This document shows, piece after piece, positions 23,708 through 34,194 of a stretch of 64,000 nucleotides of DNA. The stretch comes from Boesenbergia rotunda (Eukaryota; Streptophyta; Magnoliopsida; Zingiberales; Zingiberaceae): contig JAGFNQ010005258.1 of the NCBI GenBank assembly GCA_024364735.1, positions 160,450-224,449 of the forward strand, read 5' to 3'. The position numbers were made by a program, and so were the translations under genes. Every line of letters begins with the position of its first letter. Position 1 is the stretch's first letter. The notes under the pieces were generated by a model. It was not told the origin of the DNA. It saw nothing but the letters and a program-made list of their open reading frames with translations, and did not search any database.

Positions 23708-25020
23708 GTTAGGAACTAGGGTTAGCCCAATCATGGGTTCTAATGACTTCCTATGGTATTGTATGTATTGTATTGGATGTTAATTGTGAATTATATGAAT
23801 TTCCCATGGACTTAAAACCCCTCTAAGGTTTCGGCCAAGACCTAATCTAGGGCTAAGAATTAGGGTTAGCCCCAATTATGGTTTCTAATGGCTTCCTATA
23901 ACATTGTATGTATTGTATGAGCTTTACTTTACTTATGGTACCTCATATGTTACTTGAATAATGGGAATCTCCACCTATAACTTTCGGCCAAGCTCAAGTT
24001 CTAGGGTTTGGGTTAGTCTAAGGTTTCAAGTGTACTTATTTATGACTTATTATAATGTACATATATGTTCAAGTATGTTGTATGAATTTTATGGTACCTA
24101 AAACCCTAACCTTATGTGCTATGCTGCATGATCTTATATGCTTATGTTAGATACCATGTTTAGTAGGTTTTATTCATGAATGTTTTAAGTCATATACCAT
24201 GAACACATGTGTTGTGAAGTAGGTCTCATGTTTGTGTAGAATAATGCATGTATTATGTTAAATGTCTATGATAGATATATGGTTATGTAGACCTATGCAT
24301 GCTTTATGATAGATACCATGATCATGTATGCTATGTGATATGTACCATGTATGTAAAAAAAAAACTCATCTATGCATGCTTACCTTATGTACCATGATCA
24401 TGCAAGCTTCATGAACTAAGATGATGTTTATGCCTTAAGGCATAATTATGTATGTATGTCATGCCTTATGAATGAAGATGATGAATGAAATAAAGATGAT
24501 GAATGAAGATGATGTTCATGCCTTTAAGGCATTATGATGTTATGCATGAACTATGAATGATGAAATGCTAAGTATACTTTATGTCATGCTTCATGTAATA
24601 AGATCATGTTTATGTCTTTAATTATGCTATGTATGTTCTATGAATGATGAAGCATGTGAAGCTATTTTACTTTATGAATGGGCTTGTACCGGACCGAAGT
24701 AAGGGTCCAAGGGATGGGCTCCTTATGAAAGCCTCGGTTCTGGACTACCGTAGTTGTCCACGGTTCTGGGACTACCGTAGCTGTCCAACATGGATGGGCA
24801 CCTTAAGAACGCCTCGGTTCTGGGACTACCGTAGCTGTCCCTACCCTAGTAGGTCGAGACTAGCTACCTCGCATTTACTTAGGGATGCGCGCATATGATG
24901 TATGTATGTGGTACAAGTCAAGGACCCCCCATGATGTTATGATTATGTTCAAGTATTTATAATTATGATTTTCAAATAAGCATCCTTATGTTATGTGCAT
25001 TTAACTCATGCATTCATTCA
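23708..25020. repeat. AT-rich LTR-like sequence with short repeated blocks
   Basis: The sequence contains repeated AATTTCCCATGGACTTAA and GGTTTCGGCCAAGACC blocks, long ATG/TATG-rich stretches, and three copies of a CGGTTCTGGGACTACCGTAG block between 24735 and 24840. No protein domain is visible. The style resembles long LTRs of chromovirus-type gypsy elements (inference), which agrees with an LTR-like end at 28698. Confidence 0.45.
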
Positions 25021-25800
25021 TGTTATGCATTTATGTTTATGTCAAGAATTATGCTATGTTAAGTATTTTATATATTTATGTTTATGTCAAGAATTATGGT
25101 ATGTTAAGTATTTTATATGTTTATGTTTATGTCAAGAATTAGGCTATGTCAAGTATGTCATATGCTTATGTTTATGTCAAAAACCATGTCATATTAAGTA
25201 TTTTATATGTTTATGTTTATGTCAAGAATTATGTCATGTTAAGTATTTTATATGTTTATGATTATGTCAAGAATTAGGTCATGTCAAGTATGTCATATGC
25301 TTATGTTTATGTCAAGAACCATGTAATGTTAAGTATTTTATATGTTTATGTTTATGTCAAGAATTATGTCATGTTAAGTATTTTATATGTTTATGTTTAT
25401 GTCAAGAATTATATCATGTTAAGTAGTTTATATGTTTATGTTTATGTCAAGAATTATGTCATGTTAAGTATTTTATATGTTTATGTTTATGTCAAGAATT
25501 AGGTCATGTTAAGTATGTCATATGCTTATGTTTATGTCAAAAACCATGCCATGTTAAGTATTTTATATGCTTATGTTTATGTCAAGAATTATGCCATGTT
25601 AAGTATTTTATATGCTTATGTTTATGTCAAGAATTATGCCATGTTAAGTATTTTATATGCTTATGTTTATGTCAAGAACTATGTCATATCAAGTATGTCC
25701 TATGCTTATGTTTATGTCAAGAACTATGTCATGTTAAGTATTTTATATGCTTATGTTTTATGTCAAGAACTTCTCCATGTTAAATATATTATGTGCTTAT
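25021..25800. repeat. 45-bp minisatellite, about 17 units
   Basis: A 45-bp unit built on TTATGTTTATGTCAAGAATT and ATGTTAAGTATTTTATATG repeats about 17 times. A variant unit with AAGTATGTCA occurs at about 25151, 25286, 25511 and 25691, spaced 3, 5 and 4 units apart. Since 45 is a multiple of three, open frames through it read a 15-residue repeat (YVYVKNYVMLSILYA-like). No start context or domain suggests a gene. Confidence 0.9.
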
Positions 25801-26212
25801 ATTTTATGTCAAGTACTTCCTATGCCATGAGCTTTATGCACTTTCATTACATGTTAAGTACTTCTATATGATTATGTGTTTGTTTTATGTACATCTATAT
25901 GTCTCTTCATGTTAAATGCTTTATGAATACCTTTTCATGATATGTTTTTATTTTATGTTACACTATCCATGTTATGTCCTTCCATTGGTTATATGTGACG
26001 TATGTTTTAGTGAGTAGGAAAGGGTCTTACTAAGCCTATGTGCTTATAGTTTACTTTTTTATACCGCAGATCAAGCAAGAGGATACTAAGCTAAGGGAAG
26101 CAGCAGGAGGGCAAGTGTGTGTGTGTGGCGGTGACTTGGCAAAAGAAAAAGAAAAGATCCTATTACTCATAATTGTCACATGTCTATGTTTGCATTGTCC
26201 TCTTTAGTTTCA

Positions 26213-26946
26213 TGCTATACTCCATAGTTTGCAAAATCGCGATCCTGGATCGTAGGATCGTACGATCCTACGATCCTACGCCAGAAATCGATCCAGAAAC
26301 GCGCAGAATCATTTTTCGTAGCAGGATCGCAGCAGGATCGGTAGGATCGGACAGAATCGGACAGAATCGTATAGGATCGGACAGAATCGGAGCAGAATCG
26401 GAGCAGAATCAGTGAAAGCTTCAAGAGGTCATAACTTTTGACTCGGATTGAACCACGTGACCTATAATATATCAAATTGAAACTCGTTCAAAGATCTATA
26501 AGTTAGTTTTAAGATTGAATTCCAAAAAATATTGTTTAAAGCCTTTTCAGAGGCCCAGAAGATTATTAATCTTTTTTATTATTTTTTTATCTTTTACATC
26601 GTTAGTTTTAGTGTTTTAAGATTATTTAAATATCTATTTAATTATTTTTTAGTTAGTTTTTGATTAATAATATTATGTTATATCTTTTTTCTAAAATGAT
26701 GAGTCTTTAGATGTCTATTATCTAATAGGTTGACAATTAAATTGGATCATCTTGTAATAAATAGAATATTCTTGAAGTTAAACGTGATTATTTTCATTAT
26801 AGTGTTAATAAAAATTGTATATTTTTTCATTTTAAGGGTTTTTGATAGGATCGTACGATTTTACGATCCGATCCTGACCGATCCGATCCTGACCCCAAAT
26901 CGATCCTGTGTAGGATCGCGATTCTACGAACCTTGCTATACTCTAT
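26213..26946. mobile_element. Short inverted-repeat DNA element (MITE-like)
   Basis: The left part carries AAAATCGCGATCCTGGATCG and the right part, on the other strand, AGAATCGCGATCCTACACAG. Inside are many AGGATCG/CAGAATCG words near both ends, with an AT-rich middle. TGCTATACTCCAT precedes it and TGCTATACTCTAT follows it, a target duplication of about 9-13 bp with one mismatch; this length would suit a Mutator-like or hAT-like MITE. It is inserted in the LTR-like sequence. No coding capacity. Confidence 0.65.
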
Positions 26947-27140
26947 GATGATTTTTTTTTCTAAAAGAACAATTTATGTTGATTTCCATGATGTGTTCGT
27001 TTAGAACAATATGTTAGCTTTAAGCCTGATGGTAGGACAAGTCATGTTTAATGCAAGTATGTTCAAGAATGTTATGCCTCACATGCCATGTTTTATGTTA
27101 TGACAATGCTAAGTTTACCAAGTAACCATGTTTAAGAATG

Positions 27141-28541
27141 ATACCATGGCTATTAGTGGACCTTGGGTAGAATTTTAATATGAATGGAATTGGGCTCCAA
27201 TTAGGAATATTAGCATAACTCTTGGTGGGCTTTTATGTGGGCCTTGCCAAAAATAAGGGTAAAAGTAATAAAAAAAAGTGTATGCACCAAGGATTAAACC
27301 TTGGACTTAGATTCTCATCATGCATGTACTAACCAATTCACCTAGGAAGGGAGTGCTATTGGCAAAGGAAGAAGAATTTTAGTTGAGGCCAAAGGAAGTG
27401 AAGAGTCACCATGTGAGGAGACACCATGCCCCTTCACTTGCCCCCTTCACTTAGTATAAAAGAGAGGGATGAGAAGTGAAGAGGTAACTTGACACTTAAG
27501 TTATTGTTTTCTCCTTTTCTTCTTCCACCAAGGCTCTTCCTCTTCTCTTCTTCCCCCTAAAACTTGGTCTTGGCCGAAACTTATAGGGGTTTTAAGTCCA
27601 TGGAAAAATTCATATAATTTCAATTAACATCCATTGTAACATAGGGAATCATAATAAATATGTTTGGAGGGTTAGATCTAATCCTAACCATGAAATAGAG
27701 ATGGTGGCCGAAACCCTAGGGGAGTCACAAGTCCATGGAAAATTCATATAACTCACAATTCATTCTTTATTTATCATGAGAAAGCATTAGAAAACATAAG
27801 TGAGGTTTTAACATCATCCTAAACCCAAAAATCATGCTTGACCGAAACCCTAGAAAGCCCTATTCCATAGTTTTCTCAACATAGAGTCCAAACAACATCT
27901 TAAATCATGAAAGATAACATCTAAACTATTATACCACAGGTGAGAGAGTCTTACCCTTGTTATCTTGGTTATAAACCTTAAATAGAGAAGAGGATGAAGA
28001 CCTTCTTGACCTTAGACCACCCCTAGCCTTGTAGCCTTGTAGAAAGCCTTGGATCTTCAAGAGGGAGTCCTCTTGTGAAGCTTTTCCAAGGGAAAACTTC
28101 CTTTGTGGGTCTCGGCAAGAAGGAGCAAGGAGGGGGAAGAAGAGAAGAGGAAGAGCCTTTGTGGAAGAAGAAAAGGAGAAAACAATAACTTAAGTGTCAA
28201 GTTACCTCTTCACTTCTCATCCCTCTTTTTTATACTAAGTGAAGGGGAGAAGTGAAGGGGCATGTTGTCTCCTCACATGGTGACTCTTCACTTCCTTTGG
28301 CCTCAACTAAAATTCTTCTTCCTCTTCCAATAGCACTCCCTTGCTAGGTGAATTGGTTAGTACATGCATGATGAGACTCTAGGTTCAATCCTTGATGCAT
28401 GCACTTTTTTTTATTACTTTTACCCTTATTTTTGGCAAGGCCCACATAAGAGCCCACCAAGAGTTATGCTAATATTCTTAATTGGAGCCCAATTCCATTC
28501 ATATTAAAATTCTACCCAAGGTCCACTAATAGCCATGGTAT
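27141..28541. mobile_element. Foldback unit with about 400-bp inverted ends (1.4 kb)
   Basis: It starts ATACCATGGCTATTAGTGG and ends with the complement of that sequence. Inverted ends extend inwards to about 27545 and 28145 and include the same TATA-bearing arm found in P1 and P2. The middle (27553-28135) is a copy of the 21950-22540 segment, so 27240-28405 and 21670-22807 are direct repeats of about 1.15 kb. No transposase is encoded. Relation to a known foldback or MULE family is not established. Confidence 0.75.
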
Positions 28542-28698
28542 TAGAAGGGCCCATGTAAGACCCATTAACACTTAGCTTTTTAATCTATATAAGAAACTAT
28601 GCTAAAGTTCATGCTAGTATTCATATGTCACTCAAGAATCCATATAGGCATGATCAATATTTTCAAGAAAAATATTGAGAGGATTTCACGGGCGTTAC
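28542..28698 (+). mobile_element. Possible LTR 3' end (GGGCGTTACA)
   Basis: Non-coding sequence ends CACGGGCGTTACA at 28698. LTRs of Del/Tekay chromoviruses commonly end in such a GTTACA terminus, and the GC-rich Tat-like sequence starts right after. The matching TGTAACGCCC start was not found in the window. This would make 22850-28698 part of one long, rearranged LTR; that is inference only. Confidence 0.4.
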
Positions 28699-29800
28699 AT
28701 ATGGGCTCGGGGTCGGAGACCGGCGTCGCTCTGTTGTTAGAGGAAGACGCGTTGGTGGGAGAAACTGCGGGTGGAGCTGCCTCTTGTCGAGCTAGCTGTT
28801 CACCGACCCGAGAGTCGAGTTTGGCGTTGTCCAGGCGGAACCCCTCCTCCGGGCGGCTGCCAGCATCATATTTGCTGTAAGGAAACAGGGGTTTAGTTAG
28901 CTACAAACATTCAAATGATAGAATACAGAACTTACCGAGTGACTGAGGTCGGCGAACTGGCACTTGGCTAAGCCCAAACACGTACAAAATCTCCTCACTC
29001 AGTAAATGGACAGTACCGTGGAAGTGTCGGGCCCCGAGTTTGGAGAGGGCCGACTGATATGAAGGGAGGGATCGATAGTTCTTGGGGAGAGGGGGAGAAG
29101 GAGGAAGGTCGCATATCCAGTGGGTTGGCCCGCTCGGGGCCGGGACAATATTGATAAAAAAAAAATAACGTTCCTTCCAACCCTTATTAGAGGTTGGAAG
29201 TTTCGATAGAAAATAAGTCTTGGCTCGTGCTTGGAAGAAGAAGTCGCCCGACTCTTGCTTCTTAAGGTAAAAGAAATAATAAAAGAACTCGGGCTCGAGA
29301 GAGATCTTATACAGGGTGAAGGTAACCACCGAGACACACATGAGGCGGATGACGTTCGGGGCAAGTTGGGACAAGGGAATTTGGAAGAAACGACAAACGG
29401 AGGAAATGAACGGGTGGATTGGGAAACGAAGCCCGGCCTGAAGGTGGTCGCGGGAGATAGTTATGTAACCAGGGGGAGAGGTCTCTGGACGGTCGGTCGG
29501 GTCAGGTAAGCGTACGCGGAAGCTGTCCGGGATACGGTAGTCGGCTCTGATTTGGTCGAGGTCGTGGTGGTGGAGCTCGGACACCATAGTGGTGTACCAA
29601 GGGTCCGAGGAGGAAGGAGAGTCCAAACGGTCGAGGAAAAAGGAAGGAGATCGGGTGAGAAAGAGAACTGACCAAGTGAAAAAGGGATCGCGGGAGAAGA
29701 TGACCGGAAAACGTGTGCCGATGGGGGTCGTCGGAACCCTAGTAGAGCGAGCAGCAGCAACAATTCGACGTCGGAAGTAAAAAAGCAATGGTAAGAACTG
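28699..29800 (-). mobile_element. Antisense ORF of a Tat-like gypsy element (putative gypsy-type transposon domain)
   Basis: A 295-codon frame on the minus strand (29788-28901) encodes a protein with the features of the plant 'putative gypsy type transposon' domain (Transposase_28). Examples are LQAGLRFPIHPFISSVCRFF, IPLSQLAPNVIRLM and SGDFFFQARAKTYFLSKLPT. The adjoining LTR promoter (TATA at 30981) reads on the plus strand, so the frame is antisense to the element. That matches antisense ORFs known in some Tat lineages between integrase and the 3' LTR. 28699-28900 is a GC-rich fragment, probably another part of this element. The protein's role is unknown. Confidence 0.65.
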
Positions 29801-31260
29801 CGGGGTAAGAGCCTATATATAGGGTCGAACGGTCGACCCCAACCGTTCGATAGGGATCTAGGCGAAAGGCGGGAAAGGATCCGGGCCGTTCGATCGAACT
29901 CGCGGTAATTCCCGAGGCTCGGCAGAGCACGTGCGCACCAATCATTCGCTGAGTCCGACGGCAGACGCTTCGTCGCTCGGAGAACCAATAGTCAGTTGAC
30001 ACGTGACCTCGCAAGTTAATGCGGTAATTAATGAGGAAGATATGAATCGGCTCAGCCCGGATCGAGGAGGAGGCGGATGAGACGGTTGAGGAGACATTGA
30101 CCTGTCGGTCGGGCAACTATCTCGGGTCGGACTGCAGAGGCCGACAGGAAGGGCAGACTACGCGGGTGCGCAAGGCTTGCTCTAAAAAACAACAGTCCAG
30201 TCTGTCGGACACGGCACCTCCTTCGACTAGACTCAAAGGGGATGCTTATGATCCCGGCCCAACTCACGAGTAGCTCGGCCGGCCAGCCTGGCATCACGTC
30301 TGGATGAAGTCTAGGTGAACTGAGGGGGTCAGGCAGGTAGTACGATCGATAAAAGCCCGACCCGGTCCAACCTACTCGAGGACATCTAGAAGTCGACCTT
30401 GACTCGAATACACACGGCATGGACGGAGGCTCAAGGGACGGGCCGACAGAGGCCCGACCCAAGGAGTTCCCAAACCGGGGAACTCTCGAACCCCCAACCG
30501 CCTGACCCTGGGCCAGGTCGGGCGAACCGATACCGAGCGTCCCCTAGCTCAGCCACTCGATCGTATGACTCGGGAGTAGGCGGATTGAATGCATCTCCGC
30601 CCCCCCCCCCCCCCCAACTCGGGGTGTACCTCGTGATACTCGGACATTATTTGCGGAGCCCGATTCCACTCGGAACAACCGATCGACAACCTATTTCCCA
30701 ATCGGTTCTCCCTTAAGTCACATTCACTCCCTGACATCATACGCACGACCATGATACGAGGGTCAGCGCGAGCCTTACTTATTCATGGCATACGTCGCGG
30801 ATATCTCGTTGACTCCGTACTCCTGTACTACCCAAGCACTTCGCGCCATGCCACCCAACGACGGCTCAGGCAGAGCAGCGCCGACCGGTGCCTTCCTGTG
30901 AGCTGACAAACACCCACGTTCCTGTCTCACGCGGGTATAGAAAGATGACTGACACAGACAGGGGTTGTTAGCTCTCCCTGCTATATAAGCCCCTCCCCTC
31001 CTCATTCCGCATGCATGCGCGATCGTGCTCTTCTCTACTACTTGCTTTGCTTTGTCATATTCCTGCGGATACTGACTTGACCGTTAGAGAGCCTGACCGG
31101 AGACTTTTCCCAGCAGATTTGCTAACGGTCATTTTTTCGCAGATCGGAGCCATCATCAGCAGCTCGTAGCGCTCGGAGAGTCACGACCACTTCACTCTTG
31201 GGAGTCTACCTCACTTCGTGACAGGATCATATATTGGACACGGACTATAGCCCGGGTAGC
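29801..31260 (+). mobile_element. LTR region of the second Tat-like gypsy element
   Basis: GC-rich non-coding DNA with a TATA box (CTATATAAGC, 30981-30990) followed by CCCCTCC, homologous to the minus-strand LTR at 12307-13310. The shared blocks CTCTTGGGAGTC and GACAGGATCATAT lie near 31190-31235. A run of 17 cytosines is near 30599-30615. Exact TG...CA ends were not resolved. The adjacent antisense ORF suggests this is the 3' LTR, but leader-like similarity after 31220 would also fit a 5' LTR. Confidence 0.55.
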
Positions 31261-32427
31261 TACGTGAGTGACTCCGCCCTTGTATTTTTGAAAGGTAGAA
31301 TCTATCATTAAAAATGGAGAAGTACTTGTTAATTAGAAAGAAAGACGGAAAAGAATCAGACGGGATCCTCTGTCCCAGAGGATTCCTGCCTCGCACTCAT
31401 CGGCGATGGCTGATGAATCGTTCGATCGTCGATTGGACATCATCGATTATTTTTTATCGTCGTCCTGAATCAAATGATATCCTGGAAGAACGGTGAACCA
31501 GTCGGAATCGCTACAATTGCAATCTCATCGGATTCGATAGTGAATCCGGCGAGATTGCAATTGCGGCGATCCCAACGGGTTCATCGTACTCTCAAGATAT
31601 AGTTTTGTTCGGAATGATGGCCTCCCGGTGGTGTCCAATCGATAATCGGACGATTCGTCAACCGTCACCGATAAATGAGACAGATGAGATAGGAGATAAA
31701 GTGGGACAAAGAATCTGCCTCGTGGCAGCACTCACAAGCACACAATCAACATCGAACACACTGTCAATTGGTCGCCGTGAGCTCGCAACCAAATGATTGC
31801 TGCGACCTCGCTCGTCGTTGGGAGACGCGCGAAGTGAACATTTTACTATCATGTCAAGCACTTGCCAAAGAGTACGGTTATTATTTTTTTTTGATTGATA
31901 TTCGATTTATGCGGATTAATTTTAAGGTCGTACTGATACGATTCGTTTCAGAAAATTTTTTTATCACTGTGTAAATCAGGTATATAATATTCGATTTACG
32001 TCGATTAAAAAAAATCCAAAGTTATTAGATTAATTATCGATAATTATATATTAAAAAAATTATCTATTAATTTTATTTTAGTTGTTTCAAGATAGGATTA
32101 TTTTTAATTGAGAAGCATTTACAATGGACCCATTAATCTAGTATTCTAAGATCAATTATCCATTAAGAAAATTTTAATTCTTTAATTTATTAAAGTTGAA
32201 ACTCAATCTTTTAATATTTGAAAAACATTAAAAGAAAAGAAAAGAAAAGAAAAACAAGATTAGCAGAGTTATATTTGCATCTCAATCCTGAATTTCAGCT
32301 ACAATCACTCTAAAATTCTACTTCAAGGAAGTAAAGAAAGAAACAAACAAAAAAAGAAAAATCCTTCAGAATCTAATCTGCAATCTATTAATAGTAAAAC
32401 AGATGAACAAGCACGAGATGATGAATA
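31261..32427. other. Intergenic, 3' of the RSS3-like gene, with one notable hairpin
   Basis: No coding region is supported. The stretch includes a strong inverted repeat at 31502-31572 (arms about 32 bases). AT-rich DNA with runs of AAAAG near 32230 follows, and the probable 3' UTR of the minus-strand RSS3-like gene lies close to 32427. Confidence 0.5.
31502..31572. other. Strong imperfect hairpin
   Basis: CAATTGCAATCTC is followed after about 20 bases by its complement GAGATTGCAATTG, and the inner CGGATTC/GAATCCG and outer GGAATCGC/GGCGATCC pair as well. This gives arms of about 32 bases with a loop of about 6. It could be the tip of a small inverted-repeat element or a small-RNA precursor; neither is shown. 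Confidence 0.6.
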
Positions 32428-34194
32428 CTAGTCCAAGAAGGTCTCCATGATGTCCTGGTAGATCCCTGAGTCCGAGCCTCTGTAATCCATTCCCTGAGCT
32501 GTTCCTGCATGATGAGGATGCTGGTGATCGATCGACGTCGCGGGGAACGTCAAGCTCCTCTTGAACTTGTTGCTGCTGCTCTCCATCTTCCTGCCCTTGC
32601 AGGAATGCTGGCTCTCCGTGCTCATCAGCTCCTGATCGGCATTGCTCGCGCTGCTAAGTGCCGGATGGTGATCATCGCCGCCGCCGGGGGGCTTCGAGTC
32701 AGCCGGTTTTTGCCCCAGCATCTCCGCGCCGAAGAGAAGCTTGGCGTCGTCCGTCCTGCCGGTGAGAGCAGTGAAGAAGGAGAGGCCATTGGGCCACTTG
32801 AGGTCTGGTTCGAGCTCCTGCCCCATTGGGTTGTAGGCAGGGATTGGAGCCAGCGAAGGGTGGCTCCAGTTGAAGATCGGAGGAGGCGGCGGCGGCGGCG
32901 GCCTCGGGATTTGCTTCATCGATGCAGATGGCGAAGGAGAGCCGCCCCTGGTGGAGGAAAACAGCTGGGATAGGAAGAACCCTGATTGGTATCCTAATGA
33001 CTCAAACATGTGCCTCATCCTCAGCACAAAGTGCAGGTCTTCAGGTATCTGATACATTCACAAAGCTTCAAACACGAGCTCGACGACGACGATCGATAAC
33101 ACTTTACTTACAATTTTGCAGGAGCCAAGTTGCAGAAGTCCATGGCCGGCCTGAATCACAGCGATAGTCTGTTCGACAAAGATTTGTTAAGTATAACAAC
33201 AGAGTAAAATTTTCTTCTTGGAATAACAGAGGAAGATTTTGCCTGGATGCCAGAAGCAAATTGATCGTTCCACTCAGGAGGAAGCTGCCATGAACAGAAA
33301 AGAAAAAGAAATCAAAAAGAAAAGTGAAAAAAAAAGAAGGAAAAGTGTTTGAAGTGTCAGTAAAAGTTGAGATACAGCATCGAAGGAGCTCTGCCAGTAG
33401 TTGGAGATGTTGGGTTCAGATTCAGAAGGTTCCTTGAAGACCCATTTGTGGCACTTATCCGAAGCCACCTTCCCCATCAACCTGCTCGCGTCGATCGCTC
33501 GATCAAATTAAAGTCGCAAAAAGAGAGGAAAATAAAGGAGGGGAAAAAAAGAGAGAGAGAGAGAAAGCAAAAGTGGGAACCAAACCACCCTCCTTCTTCC
33601 CTTTTGCAGACCGATACGAACAAGGAGCTCGAGGACAGGGAAGAATCGAAAGGGAGATGGATCAACATCTTGTGGCAAAACTCTAAATGCGCTCTCCCTT
33701 TTCGCGGAAAAGATCATTAATGGACACCACCTACCAAATACCCACCCTTCTCCGTAATTATACAGCTGAATGGACATCTTGCTGAAGGCCTTCCTCACCG
33801 GGTCTTCCCCTGCGTCCATCTCGTCGACTCGGCTCCGGCAGAAGCCATCCTCCCACATCAGCATCCTAAACCCCAAAAAGATTCAAACTTTATAATCAAA
33901 ATCCAAACTTTGCCATGGAACTCGAGAACGCAACTCACAGGTTGCCATTGTCGTCGCCAATCTTGCAGCCATTGCCGCCCCTGCACCTCCTGCAAGAGAA
34001 GAAGGGGGAGAAGCGTCCGTGAGCTGAAAGAGGGAGATGAAAGAAGGAGAAGGAGGAAGGTACGGGCGAGGGCGAATGGTCCAGAAAACGGAGTAAGTCC
34101 AGTCCGAGTTGAGGCAGAGGTTCCTGAGAGACTCATGGAGAGCCAACATGCCCACAGCCTCCTTGCTTCTACTACCATCTCCCGAGCCCACCAT
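32428..34194 (-). CDS. RSS3-like protein (RICE SALT SENSITIVE 3 family, bHLH-MYC N-terminal type), seven exons
   Basis: RSS3 in rice is a nuclear regulator that joins bHLH and JAZ proteins and tunes jasmonate-responsive genes in roots. Exons on the minus strand are 34194-34064, 33989-33939, 33865-33746, 33481-33376, 33284-33243, 33168-33112 and 33048-32428; all phases close, giving 375 residues. The N terminus is MVGSGDGSRSKEAVGMLALH, then ESLRNLCLNSDWTYSVFWTI, MLMWEDGFC, EDPVRKAFSKMSIQLYNYGE, GKVASDKCHKWVFKEP, LPPEWNDQFASGIQ, TIAVIQAGHGLLQLGSCKI and IPEDLHFVLRMRHMFE: the bHLH-MYC_N fold spread over exons 1-7. The rest of exon 7 is Pro/Ser-rich and ends SGIYQDIMETFLD. There is no bHLH DNA-binding helix, as expected for the family. 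Intron 5 uses a GC donor (CAG/GCAAAA). A TATATA motif lies 38 bases before the ATG on the gene's strand, probably too close to be the core promoter. Confidence 0.92.

Noticed and set aside
25021..25800. CRISPR-like regular repeats
   Set aside because: Head-to-tail minisatellite without unique spacers, in plant nuclear DNA.
24995..25871. Tyr/Val-rich repetitive proteins
   Set aside because: The 45-bp repeat is a multiple of three, so frames stay open by chance; no start context, domain or splice structure.
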